A program made the position numbers and the translations under genes. Shown here one piece after another: positions 1 to 5,254 of a stretch of DNA of 5,254 nucleotides (position 1 is the stretch's first letter; each line of letters begins with the position of its first letter). Location of the stretch: contig JAGWSE010000476.1 in NCBI GenBank assembly GCA_028869395.1, positions 1 to 5,254 of the forward strand. Reading direction: 5' to 3'. The stretch comes from Alphaproteobacteria bacterium (lineage in GTDB: Bacteria; Pseudomonadota; Alphaproteobacteria; Caulobacterales; Caulobacteraceae). The notes under the pieces are model-generated. The model was given only the letters and a program-made list of their open reading frames with translations. It searched no databases and was not told the DNA's origin.

Positions 1-253
1 AGACTAGCAGGCTGGGCGTTCCGTCCGCGAAGTCGAGCCGGCAGCCGGTGAGCGCCCGGATGGTCGCGCCGGCGGCGCGCCGTTCCTGCATTTCCGACCA
101 GGCGCGCACTACCCCGGCCAGCGAGTTGCGGTCGCAGATTCCGACCGCCTCCAGCCCCAGCGCCGCCGCGCCCTGCACCAGCTCGTGCGGATGCGAGGCG
201 CCCCGCAGGAACGAGAAATTGGTCGTGGCCTGCAGCTCGGCGTAGCGGGTCAT
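1..253 (-). CDS. dnaE2: Error-prone DNA polymerase III alpha subunit DnaE2 (ImuC), N-terminal 84 codons, cut by window edge
   Basis: This is the start of the error-prone replicative-type polymerase that performs translesion synthesis in the ImuA-ImuB-DnaE2 mutasome. The visible 84 residues begin MTRYAELQATTNFSFLRG and continue through GASHPHELV, ALGLEAVGICDRNSLAGVVRA and an L-T-G-C-R-L-D-F segment. This is the PHP-domain opening characteristic of DnaE2 rather than DnaE1. The H-x-H that begins the PHP metal site in many DnaE1 proteins is not seen here; the equivalent stretch reads A-T-T-N-F-S, as expected for DnaE2. The polymerase, thumb and OB domains (about 1000 further residues) lie outside the window. 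The ATG overlaps the imuB stop as ATGA (250-253). No strong Shine-Dalgarno is visible upstream, so translation is probably coupled to imuB. It should be the last gene of the LexA-controlled operon. Identity is firm from sequence and gene order. Confidence 0.95.
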   Translation of the reverse strand, partial: MTRYAELQATTNFSFLRGASHPHELVQGAAALGLEAVGICDRNSLAGVVRAWSEMQERRAAGATIRALTGCRLDFADGTPSLLV

Positions 254-1830
254 CCGAACAGCCCGTGCAGCCACCATCGGGCGGGCTCCCCGGCCTTGTA
301 GAGGCCGGCGCGGAACAGCCAGAAGCGCGCGCCTTCGGAATCTTCGACGCGGTAGTAGTCGCGCACGTGGTCCACGCCGACGGCTTCGATCTCGCGCTTC
401 CACCACTCTTCGCCGATCCGTTCCGGGCCCTCGGCGCGGCGGATGCGGTGCAGGCGGCCGCGCCAGCGGAACTGGCTGGGTGGATCGTCCGGGGTGAGCG
501 CGATGACGCCCTCCAGCGGTTCGGGGCGGCGGAAGAGGCGCAAGGGGCGCGGCGCCTCCGGGTCCCAGCGGCGGGTCTCGGCGGCCGGCGAGAGCGGCAG
601 AGCGCGGCCCACGGAAAGCTCGGGCACGTGGCTCTCCACGGGGGCGGCGCGCCAGATGCGGTCCTCGCCCAGCCGGTTGGCGAGGCGGTCGACGAGCGGC
701 GAGAGCCCGTCCTCCACCGCCGCGCGGGCGGCGCCCTCGAGCCTTGCCTGGCGGCCCGAGACGGCCTCGACCTCGCCCGCGGTGAGGGTGACCGCCTCGA
801 TCCCGAAGCCCGGGTCGACGCCCTCGAGCTTGGGGGAGAGCAGGCGGGCGATGCGGACGGCGTCGCGCCCGGGCAGCGCCAGGCCCGCGGCGACCGAGGG
901 GCTTCGGCCGTCCAGGCGGTGGAAGAAGAGCTCGAACCGGCGGCCGCCCTTGCCCTCGCATTCGAGGCGGGCGCAGAGCTTCACGGCCGCGTCGCGCGCC
1001 ACGCGCGCCAGGTCCTCCGGCGCGCTGATCGGTTCGGCGAAGGTCAGGCGCTCGATGTAGGGCGTGGGCGGCCGGCGATAGGTCAGCGCCTCGCGCGTGC
1101 GGCCGAGGGCCTGGTCCAGGCGGATGAGCGCGGCCTGGCCGAACCGCTTGGCGAAGGGCGCGCGCGGCAGGGCGAAAAGCTGCGAGAGGCGGCGGAAACC
1201 CAGGCGCTCGATCTGGGCTGCGGTCGCGAGGTCGAGGCGCAGGGCCGAGGGCGGAAGGTCGCCCATCAGCTCGCGCTGGCCGCCCGGGGGCGCGATGGCG
1301 CCGTCGGCGCCGTAGCGGGCCAGCGCCCAGGCGGCGGCGGGCGTGTCGGCGACGGCGCCGCGGAACGACAGGCCGTTGGCGCGCAGGCGTCCCTGCAGGT
1401 CGGCCAGCATCTCCGCCTCGCCGCCCCACAGGTGGTCGACGCCGGTGATGTCGAGGAACAGTCCATCGGGCGGATCGGCCGCCACGGCCGGCGAGAAGCG
1501 CACGGACCAGTCGACCAGCGCCTCCAGCGCCGCGGCGTCGGCCTCCGGCTCGGCCTCGGCGGTGGCGAGCTCGGGGACGCGGGCGAAGGCGTCGGTCGCC
1601 TTCTGGCCCGGATATAGCCCGAGCCGCGCCGCCTCCAGGCTCACCGCCGACAGGCGGCGCGTGCCCGCGGCGGTCTCGACGAGGGCGAAGGGCGGTGACC
1701 GGTCCGGGGGCGGGTCGGCTTGGGCGGTGGTCGCCGGGACGAGCGGATCGCGGTCAGGCGGCGAGGGATGGCGTCGGCGCCAGTTGTCGATCGCCCAGGT
1801 CGGCGACCAGGCGCAGAGGATGCGCGCCAT
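250..1830 (-). CDS. imuB: ImuB, catalytically inactive Y-family DNA polymerase-like clamp adaptor
   Basis: ImuB (526 aa) resembles Y-family polymerases such as DinB/UmuC but serves as the hub that links DnaE2, ImuA and the beta clamp during SOS mutagenesis. It opens MARILCAWSPTWAIDNWRRR, typical of alphaproteobacterial ImuB. The acidic residue that starts the catalytic motif in active Y-family enzymes (D-x-D-x-F/Y) is absent. The second motif (normally S-x-D-E-A-F-L-D) reads D-G-L-F-L-D-I-T-G at residues 122-130, so the catalytic Glu is Gly. The helix-hairpin-helix-like region is about residues 199-231 and the little-finger-like region about 250-350. The ImuB C-terminal region carries RPLRLFRRPEPL (428-439), an EEWW patch (474-477) and a terminal WWLHGLFG. 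Residues 361-366 (QARLEG) sit where a clamp-binding motif might lie but lack its usual aromatic end. The ATG at 1830 is preceded by GGGAG 7 nt upstream. It overlaps imuA by 77 bp and dnaE2 by 4 bp. Confidence 0.95.
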   Translation of the reverse strand: MARILCAWSPTWAIDNWRRRHPSPPDRDPLVPATTAQADPPPDRSPPFALVETAAGTRRLSAVSLEAARLGLYPGQKATDAFARVPELATAEAEPEADAAALEALVDWSVRFSPAVAADPPDGLFLDITGVDHLWGGEAEMLADLQGRLRANGLSFRGAVADTPAAAWALARYGADGAIAPPGGQRELMGDLPPSALRLDLATAAQIERLGFRRLSQLFALPRAPFAKRFGQAALIRLDQALGRTREALTYRRPPTPYIERLTFAEPISAPEDLARVARDAAVKLCARLECEGKGGRRFELFFHRLDGRSPSVAAGLALPGRDAVRIARLLSPKLEGVDPGFGIEAVTLTAGEVEAVSGRQARLEGAARAAVEDGLSPLVDRLANRLGEDRIWRAAPVESHVPELSVGRALPLSPAAETRRWDPEAPRPLRLFRRPEPLEGVIALTPDDPPSQFRWRGRLHRIRRAEGPERIGEEWWKREIEAVGVDHVRDYYRVEDSEGARFWLFRAGLYKAGEPARWWLHGLFG

Positions 1831-2533
1831 CGGATTTCTCCCAGGAATAGGCCCCCGCCGCTTCGAAGAGGAACGCGCCGGTCCGCCCGCCGCGGCAGCG
1901 CTCGAGCTCGACGCGGAAACGCGGGGCGCCCAGTCCGAATTCGCCCGCCGACGGCTCGGAAGGCGCCGGGGCGATGCGCCAGCGGGTGGCCGCCGAGGAG
2001 CCCGCGGGGCGCGTGGCCTTGCCGCCGAAGGGGCGGCGGTTCAGCACGAAGGCGGTGGCGCCGCGCGTCTCGGCGGCGAGCTGCAGCCGCCGCCCGGCGA
2101 TCAGGTCGACCGTTTCCACCTCGCCGATCACGGCGGCGACGCCGACGGTGGAGAGCGCGTCCTCCATGACCGAGAGCGCTTCGGCCTCGTCGCGGGCGCA
2201 GACCTGGATCAGCCGCTCGGCGGGGAAGCCCAGCCCGGTCAGGCCGGGCGCGAAGAGGTCGTCGCGGCGGAAAACCCACACCGCCTCGCCATGGGCTGTG
2301 AGGGGGGCGGCGACCAGCGCGGCGAAGGCGGCCGCCGCCGCGCCGGTCTCCGCCTCCAGGGCCTCGCCCACGATCTCGTGCCAGCGGCCCAGCGGCAGGC
2401 CGCCGCCGGGCAGATGGGCGTCGACGGCGGGATCGCCGAAGGGCAGGACGCCGCACGCCGCCCGCCCGCCCCGTTCGAGGGCGGCGATCTCCGCGCGCAG
2501 GGCCGCGAGCCCTTTCCCGCGAAAATCGGACAT
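1754..2533 (-). CDS. imuA: ImuA, RecA-like accessory protein of the SOS mutasome
   Basis: ImuA (259 aa) is the small RecA/SulA-related partner of ImuB and DnaE2 in damage-induced mutagenesis. The sequence starts MSDFRGKGLAALRAEIAALE and has a GGGLPLGRWHEIVGE segment at residues 43-57, the hallmark ImuA stretch aligning with the region before the RecA Walker A loop. The following residues (58-70, rich in Ala and Glu) contain no G-K-T/S, so no working Walker A is visible and ATP hydrolysis by this site is unlikely. The core runs through VWVFRRDDLFAPGL (85-98), a hydrophobic VAAVIGEVE strand (132-140), a TAFVLNRR strand (160-167) and a final PLRLVADLGDRQ (239-250). The ATG at 2533 is chosen because AAGGAG lies 10 nt upstream and the operator lies just before it. 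In-frame Met codons further upstream fall beyond the promoter. It is the first gene of the operon and directly follows a LexA box. Length and order match the family. Confidence 0.93.
   Translation of the reverse strand: MSDFRGKGLAALRAEIAALERGGRAACGVLPFGDPAVDAHLPGGGLPLGRWHEIVGEALEAETGAAAAAFAALVAAPLTAHGEAVWVFRRDDLFAPGLTGLGFPAERLIQVCARDEAEALSVMEDALSTVGVAAVIGEVETVDLIAGRRLQLAAETRGATAFVLNRRPFGGKATRPAGSSAATRWRIAPAPSEPSAGEFGLGAPRFRVELERCRGGRTGAFLFEAAGAYSWEKSDGAHPLRLVADLGDRQLAPTPSLAA
1838..1842 (-). promoter_or_regulatory. Ribosome binding site of imuB, inside imuA
   Basis: On the minus strand GGGAG is followed by a 7-nt spacer and the imuB ATG at 1830. It supports the start that produces the 77-bp overlap with imuA. 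The next in-frame Met of imuB is residue 141, well past the first beta strand, so a later ATG start is not plausible. Confidence 0.7.
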
Positions 2534-2551
2534 CTCTTCCGGACTCCTTAT

Positions 2552-2566
2552 GTTCCAACTTTGTTC
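2552..2566 (-). promoter_or_regulatory. LexA operator (SOS box) GTTC-N7-GTTC of imuA-imuB-dnaE2
   Basis: The plus strand reads GTTC CAACTTT GTTC, a perfect match to the direct-repeat operator bound by LexA in Alphaproteobacteria. It lies 18 bp upstream of the imuA ATG. One half-site (2563-2566) overlaps the proposed -10 hexamer, so bound LexA would exclude RNA polymerase; RecA-stimulated LexA cleavage after DNA damage would relieve this. imuA-imuB-dnaE2 operons are known LexA targets in Caulobacter and relatives. The match is read directly from the sequence; binding is inferred. The divergent esterase start is 114 bp away on the other side, so control of that gene is less likely. Confidence 0.92.
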
Positions 2567-2590
2567 TAGAAACCTCCCGCCGGGAGTCAA
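2563..2590 (-). promoter_or_regulatory. Candidate sigma-70 promoter of imuA
   Basis: On the minus strand TTGACT (2590-2585, 5 of 6 to TTGACA) is followed by a 16-bp spacer and TAGAAC (2568-2563, 4 of 6 to TATAAT). Transcription would begin near 2556, giving a leader of about 23 nt that contains AAGGAG (2549-2544). The -10 shares its last four bases with a LexA half-site, a sensible arrangement for SOS repression. The spacer holds a perfect 6-bp inverted repeat (CTCCCG-C-CGGGAG, 2574-2586) of unknown relevance. The start site is predicted only. Confidence 0.6.
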
Positions 2591-2668
2591 GTTCCGGATG
2601 AGCCCTGAGGCGTCTTGGCGCGCCTTGACCGCCGGGCTCCCGCAGACCGATGTTCCGGCGAGCCCGCG

Positions 2669-2675
2669 AGGAGGG
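2669..2675 (+). promoter_or_regulatory. Ribosome binding site of the carboxylesterase, decides its start
   Basis: AGGAGGG lies 5 nt before the ATG at 2681. This favours 2681 over the in-frame ATG at 2615, which would place 22 charged residues before an otherwise standard signal peptide. Confidence 0.75.
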
Positions 2676-2680
2676 ACGTC

Positions 2681-4207
2681 ATGCGGCCGGTGATGGGGAT
2701 CTTGGCGGGCCTGGCCCTGCTGTGCGCCGGGGCGGCCCACGCCCAGGCGGGAGCGGGCATCCCGACCGTGCGGGTGAAGATCGACAGCGGAGTTGTCGTG
2801 GGCGTGGTCCACGAACACGCCGATGTGTTCCGCGACATCCCCTACGCCGCCCCGCCGGTGGGGCCGCTCCGGTGGCGGCCGCCTCAGCCCGTGCAGCCCT
2901 GGGCGGGGGACCGGATCGCGCTCCTACCCGGCCCCTCGTGCCCGCAGCCAATGCGCGCCGACGGCGCCCCGAACCTCGGCGGCGCCAACGGGCCCACGTC
3001 GGAGGACTGCCTGCAGCTCAACGTCTATGCGCCCAAGGACGCCAGGCGCGCGCCGGTCATGGTCTGGATCCACGGCGGCGAATTCCAGACCGGCGCCGGC
3101 TGGATCTACGACGGCCAGAACTTCGCCCGCGACGGGGTGATCCTGGTCACACTCAACTACCGCCTGGGCGCGCTGGGCTACTTCGCCCCGGCGGCGATCG
3201 TGAAGGCCGCGCCGGCCGGCGAGCCGGTCGGCGACTACGGCCAGATGGACCAGATCGCCGCGCTCCGGTGGGTGCGGCGGAACATCGCCGCGTTCGGCGG
3301 CGACCCGGACAACGTCACCCTGTTCGGCGAGAGCGCCGGAGGTATGGCGACCCTGGACCTGCTGGCCACGCCCGCGGCGCGCGGTCTGTTCGAGAAGGCG
3401 ATCGTGGAATCCGGCCTGGGCTGGTTCCGGCCGGTGAACCTCGCCCAGGCCGAAGCCGCAAGTGAGGCGCGCCTCGCCAGGGCCGGCGTTCCGTCCACGG
3501 CGACGGCGGACGAACTGCGGGCGCTTCCGGTCGCGAAGCTGGTCGCCATCGGCGGCGACTTCGAGCCCTTCGTGGACGGCCGGCTGATGCCCGAAACGGC
3601 GACCCAGGCGCTGGCCGACGGCCACTTCGACGACGTGCCGCTGATCATCGGCTCCAATTCCGGCGAGGACTCGCTCCTCGGCTCCGGCCCCTTGCCGCCG
3701 CAGCGGGTCGCGGTCTTCACTCCGGCGGCCGCGCGGGCGGCCTACAAGCCGGACGAGGCGGCGGGCGAGGAGGCCTTCGCCCGCGCGGTGTTCACGGACC
3801 GGATCATGGGAGCGCCGGCCCGCTGGGTGGCGGCGCAGGCGTGGGGCGGCAAGCCCGCCTGGCTCTATCACTTCTCCTACATCGGCAGCCGCTTCCGGCC
3901 GGCCAAGACGCGGGCCAGCCACGCCGACGAGATCCAGTACGTCTTCGAATACTGGGGCCGCCGCACGCCGATGAGCGTGGTCTCCGACGAGGACAGGCGC
4001 ATGGCCAGGCTGATGCACGCCTGCTGGATCGCATTCGCCAAGACGGGCGTCCCGGCCTGCGGGGGCATGGCCTGGCCCGCCTACACACCGGCCAAGGACC
4101 AGCTGATGGAGTTCGGGCCGAGGTCCGGCGTGGTGGCCCACTTCCGCAAGCCGGAACTGGACGAGGCCGACGCGGCGGTGCTGCCCACGCTGGGGCTTTC
4201 CAAGTAG
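2681..4207 (+). CDS. Secreted type-B carboxylesterase (para-nitrobenzyl esterase-like)
   Basis: This 508-aa alpha/beta hydrolase of the type-B carboxylesterase family would hydrolyse carboxylic esters; the natural substrate cannot be read from sequence. Residues 1-21 form a signal peptide with a hydrophobic core (GILAGLALLCAGAA) and a likely AHA|QA cleavage site, so it should be exported to the periplasm or beyond. The N-terminal family stretch FRDIPYAAPPVGPLRW is present. EDCLQLNVY (108-116) is the second family signature, and Cys87 and Cys110 probably form the conserved loop disulfide. The oxyanion-hole motif is HGGEF (131-135), with Glu where Gly or Ala is more common. The nucleophile is Ser218 in GESAGG (216-221), the acid is Glu329 in GSNSGED, and His414 in ASHADEIQYVFEYW completes the triad. 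Length is normal and no frameshift is seen. It is transcribed divergently from imuA and is probably monocistronic, as ku downstream has its own leader. No functional tie to the repair genes is evident. Confidence 0.93.
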   Translation: MRPVMGILAGLALLCAGAAHAQAGAGIPTVRVKIDSGVVVGVVHEHADVFRDIPYAAPPVGPLRWRPPQPVQPWAGDRIALLPGPSCPQPMRADGAPNLGGANGPTSEDCLQLNVYAPKDARRAPVMVWIHGGEFQTGAGWIYDGQNFARDGVILVTLNYRLGALGYFAPAAIVKAAPAGEPVGDYGQMDQIAALRWVRRNIAAFGGDPDNVTLFGESAGGMATLDLLATPAARGLFEKAIVESGLGWFRPVNLAQAEAASEARLARAGVPSTATADELRALPVAKLVAIGGDFEPFVDGRLMPETATQALADGHFDDVPLIIGSNSGEDSLLGSGPLPPQRVAVFTPAAARAAYKPDEAAGEEAFARAVFTDRIMGAPARWVAAQAWGGKPAWLYHFSYIGSRFRPAKTRASHADEIQYVFEYWGRRTPMSVVSDEDRRMARLMHACWIAFAKTGVPACGGMAWPAYTPAKDQLMEFGPRSGVVAHFRKPELDEADAAVLPTLGLSK

Positions 4208-4249
4208 CGCCTCACCGCCGCGCGCGCGGGGCGATCGGCGCTAACCGCC

Positions 4250-4275
4250 CGAACTGAATCAATTTCCCCCGCGTT
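4250..4275 (+). promoter_or_regulatory. Candidate EcfG-type (general stress sigma factor) promoter of ku
   Basis: CGAAC (4250-4254), a 17-bp spacer and CGTT (4272-4275) match 8 of 9 defined positions of the GGAAC-N16/17-CGTT consensus used by the alphaproteobacterial general stress sigma factor (EcfG/SigT/RpoE2). A transcript from about 4283 would carry a leader of roughly 28 nt with GGAG at 4299-4302, 8 nt before the ku ATG. Some rhizobial ku genes are known to depend on RpoE2, which makes this plausible. No LexA box is seen in this 103-bp gap. It is inference from a short motif in GC-rich DNA. Confidence 0.45.
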
Positions 4276-4310
4276 TCGGGAGTCTAGGTTCTCGCCCCGG
4301 AGATGCGGCA

Positions 4311-5183
4311 ATGGCCACGCGACCTACATGGCAGGGCTACCTGCGGCTCAGCCTGGTGAGCTGCCCGGTGGCCCTCTACACCGGCACGTCGCGCACCAGC
4401 GAGGTGCATTTCAACATGCTGCACAAGACGACCCACAACCGAATCCGGATGGTCCCGACCGACCCGGAGACCGGGCCCGTGGAACGCGCCGACATCGTCA
4501 AGGGCTACGAGGTCGAGAAGGGCCGCTACGTCGTGGTGACCGACGAGGACATCCAGAGCGTGCGGCTGGAGACCACGCGGACGCTGGACATCGAGCGATT
4601 CGTCGACGAGCACGAGATCGACCGCCTGTACTGGAACGACCCCTACTTCCTGACGCCCGACGGCGAGATGGCCGTGGAGGCCTTCACCGTCATCCGTGAG
4701 GCCATGGAGAAGGCCGGCCGGGTGGCGCTGGGCCGGCTCGTCATGCACCAGCGCGAGCGGCTGATGGCGCTGGAGCCGCGCGAGCGGGGCATCCTCGCCT
4801 ATTCGATCCGCTCCAACCGAGAGGTGAGGGACCCCGACGAGCTGTTCGACCGCATTCCGGACGAGAAGCCCAACCCGCAGATGGTCGACATCGCCACCCG
4901 CATCATCGACCAGCTGGAGGGGCCGTTCGACCCCAGCCAGTTCACCGATCGTTACGAGGAGGCGCTTCGCCAGCTCATCAAGGAGAAGGAGAAGGGCCAC
5001 ACGGTCGCCGCGCCCGCCGAACCCAAGGAGGCGGAGGTCGTCGATCTCATGGAGGCGCTCAAGCGCAGTCTCGGCCAGACGGGCGGCGAGCGGCGCAAGG
5101 CGTCCGCCCGCGGCAAGGCGTCCTCATCGGCCGCCCCCAAAAAGGCCGCCGCCCGACGGCCGCCGAGCAAGAAGCGCGCGTAA
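4311..5183 (+). CDS. ku: Bacterial Ku, DNA end-binding protein of non-homologous end joining
   Basis: Ku (290 aa) forms a homodimeric ring that threads onto double-strand break ends and recruits the ligase/polymerase LigD. It starts MATRPTWQGYLRLSLVSCPV, the characteristic first strand of bacterial Ku. The ring-forming core continues through VHFNMLHKTTHNRIR, DIVKGYEVEKGRYVVVTDEDI, an acidic HEIDRLYWNDPYFLTPD and LVMHQRERLMALEP. The helical end of the core is about residues 190-232, including MVDIATRIIDQLEGPFDPS and RYEEALRQLI. Residues 242-254 (EVVDLMEALKRSL) match the conserved C-terminal segment implicated in LigD contact. The last 36 residues (255-290) form a disordered tail with 12 Lys/Arg plus Ala, Ser and Pro, comparable to the basic extensions that modulate DNA binding in other bacterial Ku proteins. 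Start choice rests on GGAG 8 nt upstream and the family's usual N-terminus. Its partner ligD is not recognisable in the window. The gene converges with an unidentified minus-strand gene. Confidence 0.97.
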   Translation: MATRPTWQGYLRLSLVSCPVALYTGTSRTSEVHFNMLHKTTHNRIRMVPTDPETGPVERADIVKGYEVEKGRYVVVTDEDIQSVRLETTRTLDIERFVDEHEIDRLYWNDPYFLTPDGEMAVEAFTVIREAMEKAGRVALGRLVMHQRERLMALEPRERGILAYSIRSNREVRDPDELFDRIPDEKPNPQMVDIATRIIDQLEGPFDPSQFTDRYEEALRQLIKEKEKGHTVAAPAEPKEAEVVDLMEALKRSLGQTGGERRKASARGKASSSAAPKKAAARRPPSKKRA

Positions 5184-5196
5184 GGCCCCTGTTCGG

Positions 5197-5218
5197 AAAA
5201 GGCTTGGCCCTAGCCCTT
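5197..5218 (-). terminator. Possible weak terminator between ku and the convergent gene
   Basis: On the minus strand AAGGGCT, a 7-nt loop (AGGGCCA) and AGCCTT can pair as a short stem with one bulge, followed by TTTTCC. The minus-strand gene's stop codon lies inside it. On the plus strand the same stem follows the ku stop and is trailed by CTTCTTC. The stem is short, so this is tentative. Confidence 0.3.
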
Positions 5219-5254
5219 CTTCAGCTTGCGGATCGCGTCTTCCAGCGGCCGCTC
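5210..5254 (-). CDS. C-terminal end of an unidentified gene convergent with ku (14 codons visible)
   Basis: The minus strand reads from the window edge in one open frame, ending E-R-P-L-E-D-A-I-R-K-L-K-K-G and a TAG stop. The fragment is a charged amphipathic helix with a lysine-rich end. Only 26 bp separate its stop from the ku stop, which fits two convergent genes packed together. LigD often lies next to ku, so the end of a ligD gene is possible, but fourteen residues are too few to tell and no LigD motif is present. Function is unknown. Confidence 0.5.
   Translation of the reverse strand, partial: ERPLEDAIRKLKKG

Noticed and set aside
48..245. Plus-strand 65-codon open frame
   Set aside because: It is antisense to the dnaE2 start, which is clearly coding on the minus strand.
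265..1617. Long plus-strand open frame of 450 codons opposite imuB
   Set aside because: It is a GC-rich antisense shadow of imuB: the product is repetitive in Gly, Ala, Arg and Glu, has no family motif, and the opposite strand carries an unmistakable ImuB.
1343..2569. Plus-strand open frame of 408 codons opposite imuB and imuA
   Set aside because: Low-complexity Arg/Ala/Gly product with no recognisable domain, fully opposite two well-supported genes.
2625..2653. Promoter for the esterase: TTGACC, 17 bp, CGATGT
   Set aside because: The -35 is fair but the -10 matches the consensus at only one of six positions, so I do not call it.
2615..2680. Earlier esterase start at 2615
   Set aside because: It adds 22 charged residues in front of a complete signal peptide, while AGGAGGG sits 5 nt before the ATG at 2681.
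2711..2728. Lipoprotein signal around Cys15 of the esterase (ALLC)
   Set aside because: The residue before Cys is Leu rather than Gly, Ala or Ser, and a clean AHA|QA signal peptidase I site follows.
2534..2818. Longer imuA start at the ATG at 2818
   Set aside because: It would run through the promoter, the LexA box and the start of the esterase, and the extra 95 residues do not resemble ImuA.
2924..4141. Minus-strand open frame of 405 codons opposite the esterase
   Set aside because: The esterase frame holds the signal peptide, triad and family signatures; the antisense product has none and reflects codon bias only.
4218..4229. Perfect 12-bp palindrome CCGCGCGCGCGG just after the esterase stop
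   Set aside because: No T-tract follows, and alternating CG runs of this length arise easily at this base composition, so it is not called as a terminator or binding site.
4284..5000. Minus-strand open frame of 238 codons opposite ku
   Set aside because: It mirrors the ku codons and shows no motif of its own. A start is possible but no supporting ribosome binding site or homology is recognisable.

Overview
The window is about 70% G+C with dense, strongly GC3-biased coding. It most likely comes from an alphaproteobacterium, and the gene style suggests Caulobacterales (Caulobacter/Phenylobacterium-like). The best lineage marker is a perfect GTTC-N7-GTTC LexA box, the alphaproteobacterial SOS operator, placed immediately in front of an imuA-imuB-dnaE2 cassette. 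The genus is an inference; the class is fairly safe.

Layout. Positions 1-2533, minus strand, hold the SOS mutagenesis cassette, transcribed right to left: imuA (1754-2533), imuB (250-1830, overlapping imuA by 77 bp) and the first 84 codons of dnaE2 (1-253, overlapping imuB by an ATGA). Positions 2534-2680 are a divergent intergenic region holding the imuA promoter, the LexA operator and the ribosome binding site of the next gene. Positions 2681-4207, plus strand, encode a secreted type-B carboxylesterase with a signal peptide and a complete Ser-Glu-His triad. Positions 4208-4310 are intergenic and hold a candidate general-stress (EcfG-type) promoter. Positions 4311-5183, plus strand, encode the bacterial end-joining protein Ku with a lysine/arginine-rich tail. 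Positions 5210-5254, minus strand, are the last 14 codons of a gene convergent with ku.

How the genes work together. ImuA, ImuB and DnaE2 form the translesion-synthesis complex used by many bacteria that lack DNA polymerase V. DnaE2 is the polymerase, ImuB is a catalytically dead Y-family adaptor to the sliding clamp, and ImuA is a RecA-like accessory protein. LexA should hold the operon off until DNA damage. Ku belongs to a separate repair pathway (non-homologous end joining with LigD) and appears to have its own promoter, possibly driven by the general stress response. The esterase between them has no evident link to DNA repair.

I see no mobile element, RNA gene, CRISPR array or clearly new system. 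The points most worth a second look are regulatory: the LexA box laid over the imuA -10 element, and EcfG-like elements upstream of ku and, more weakly, imuA.
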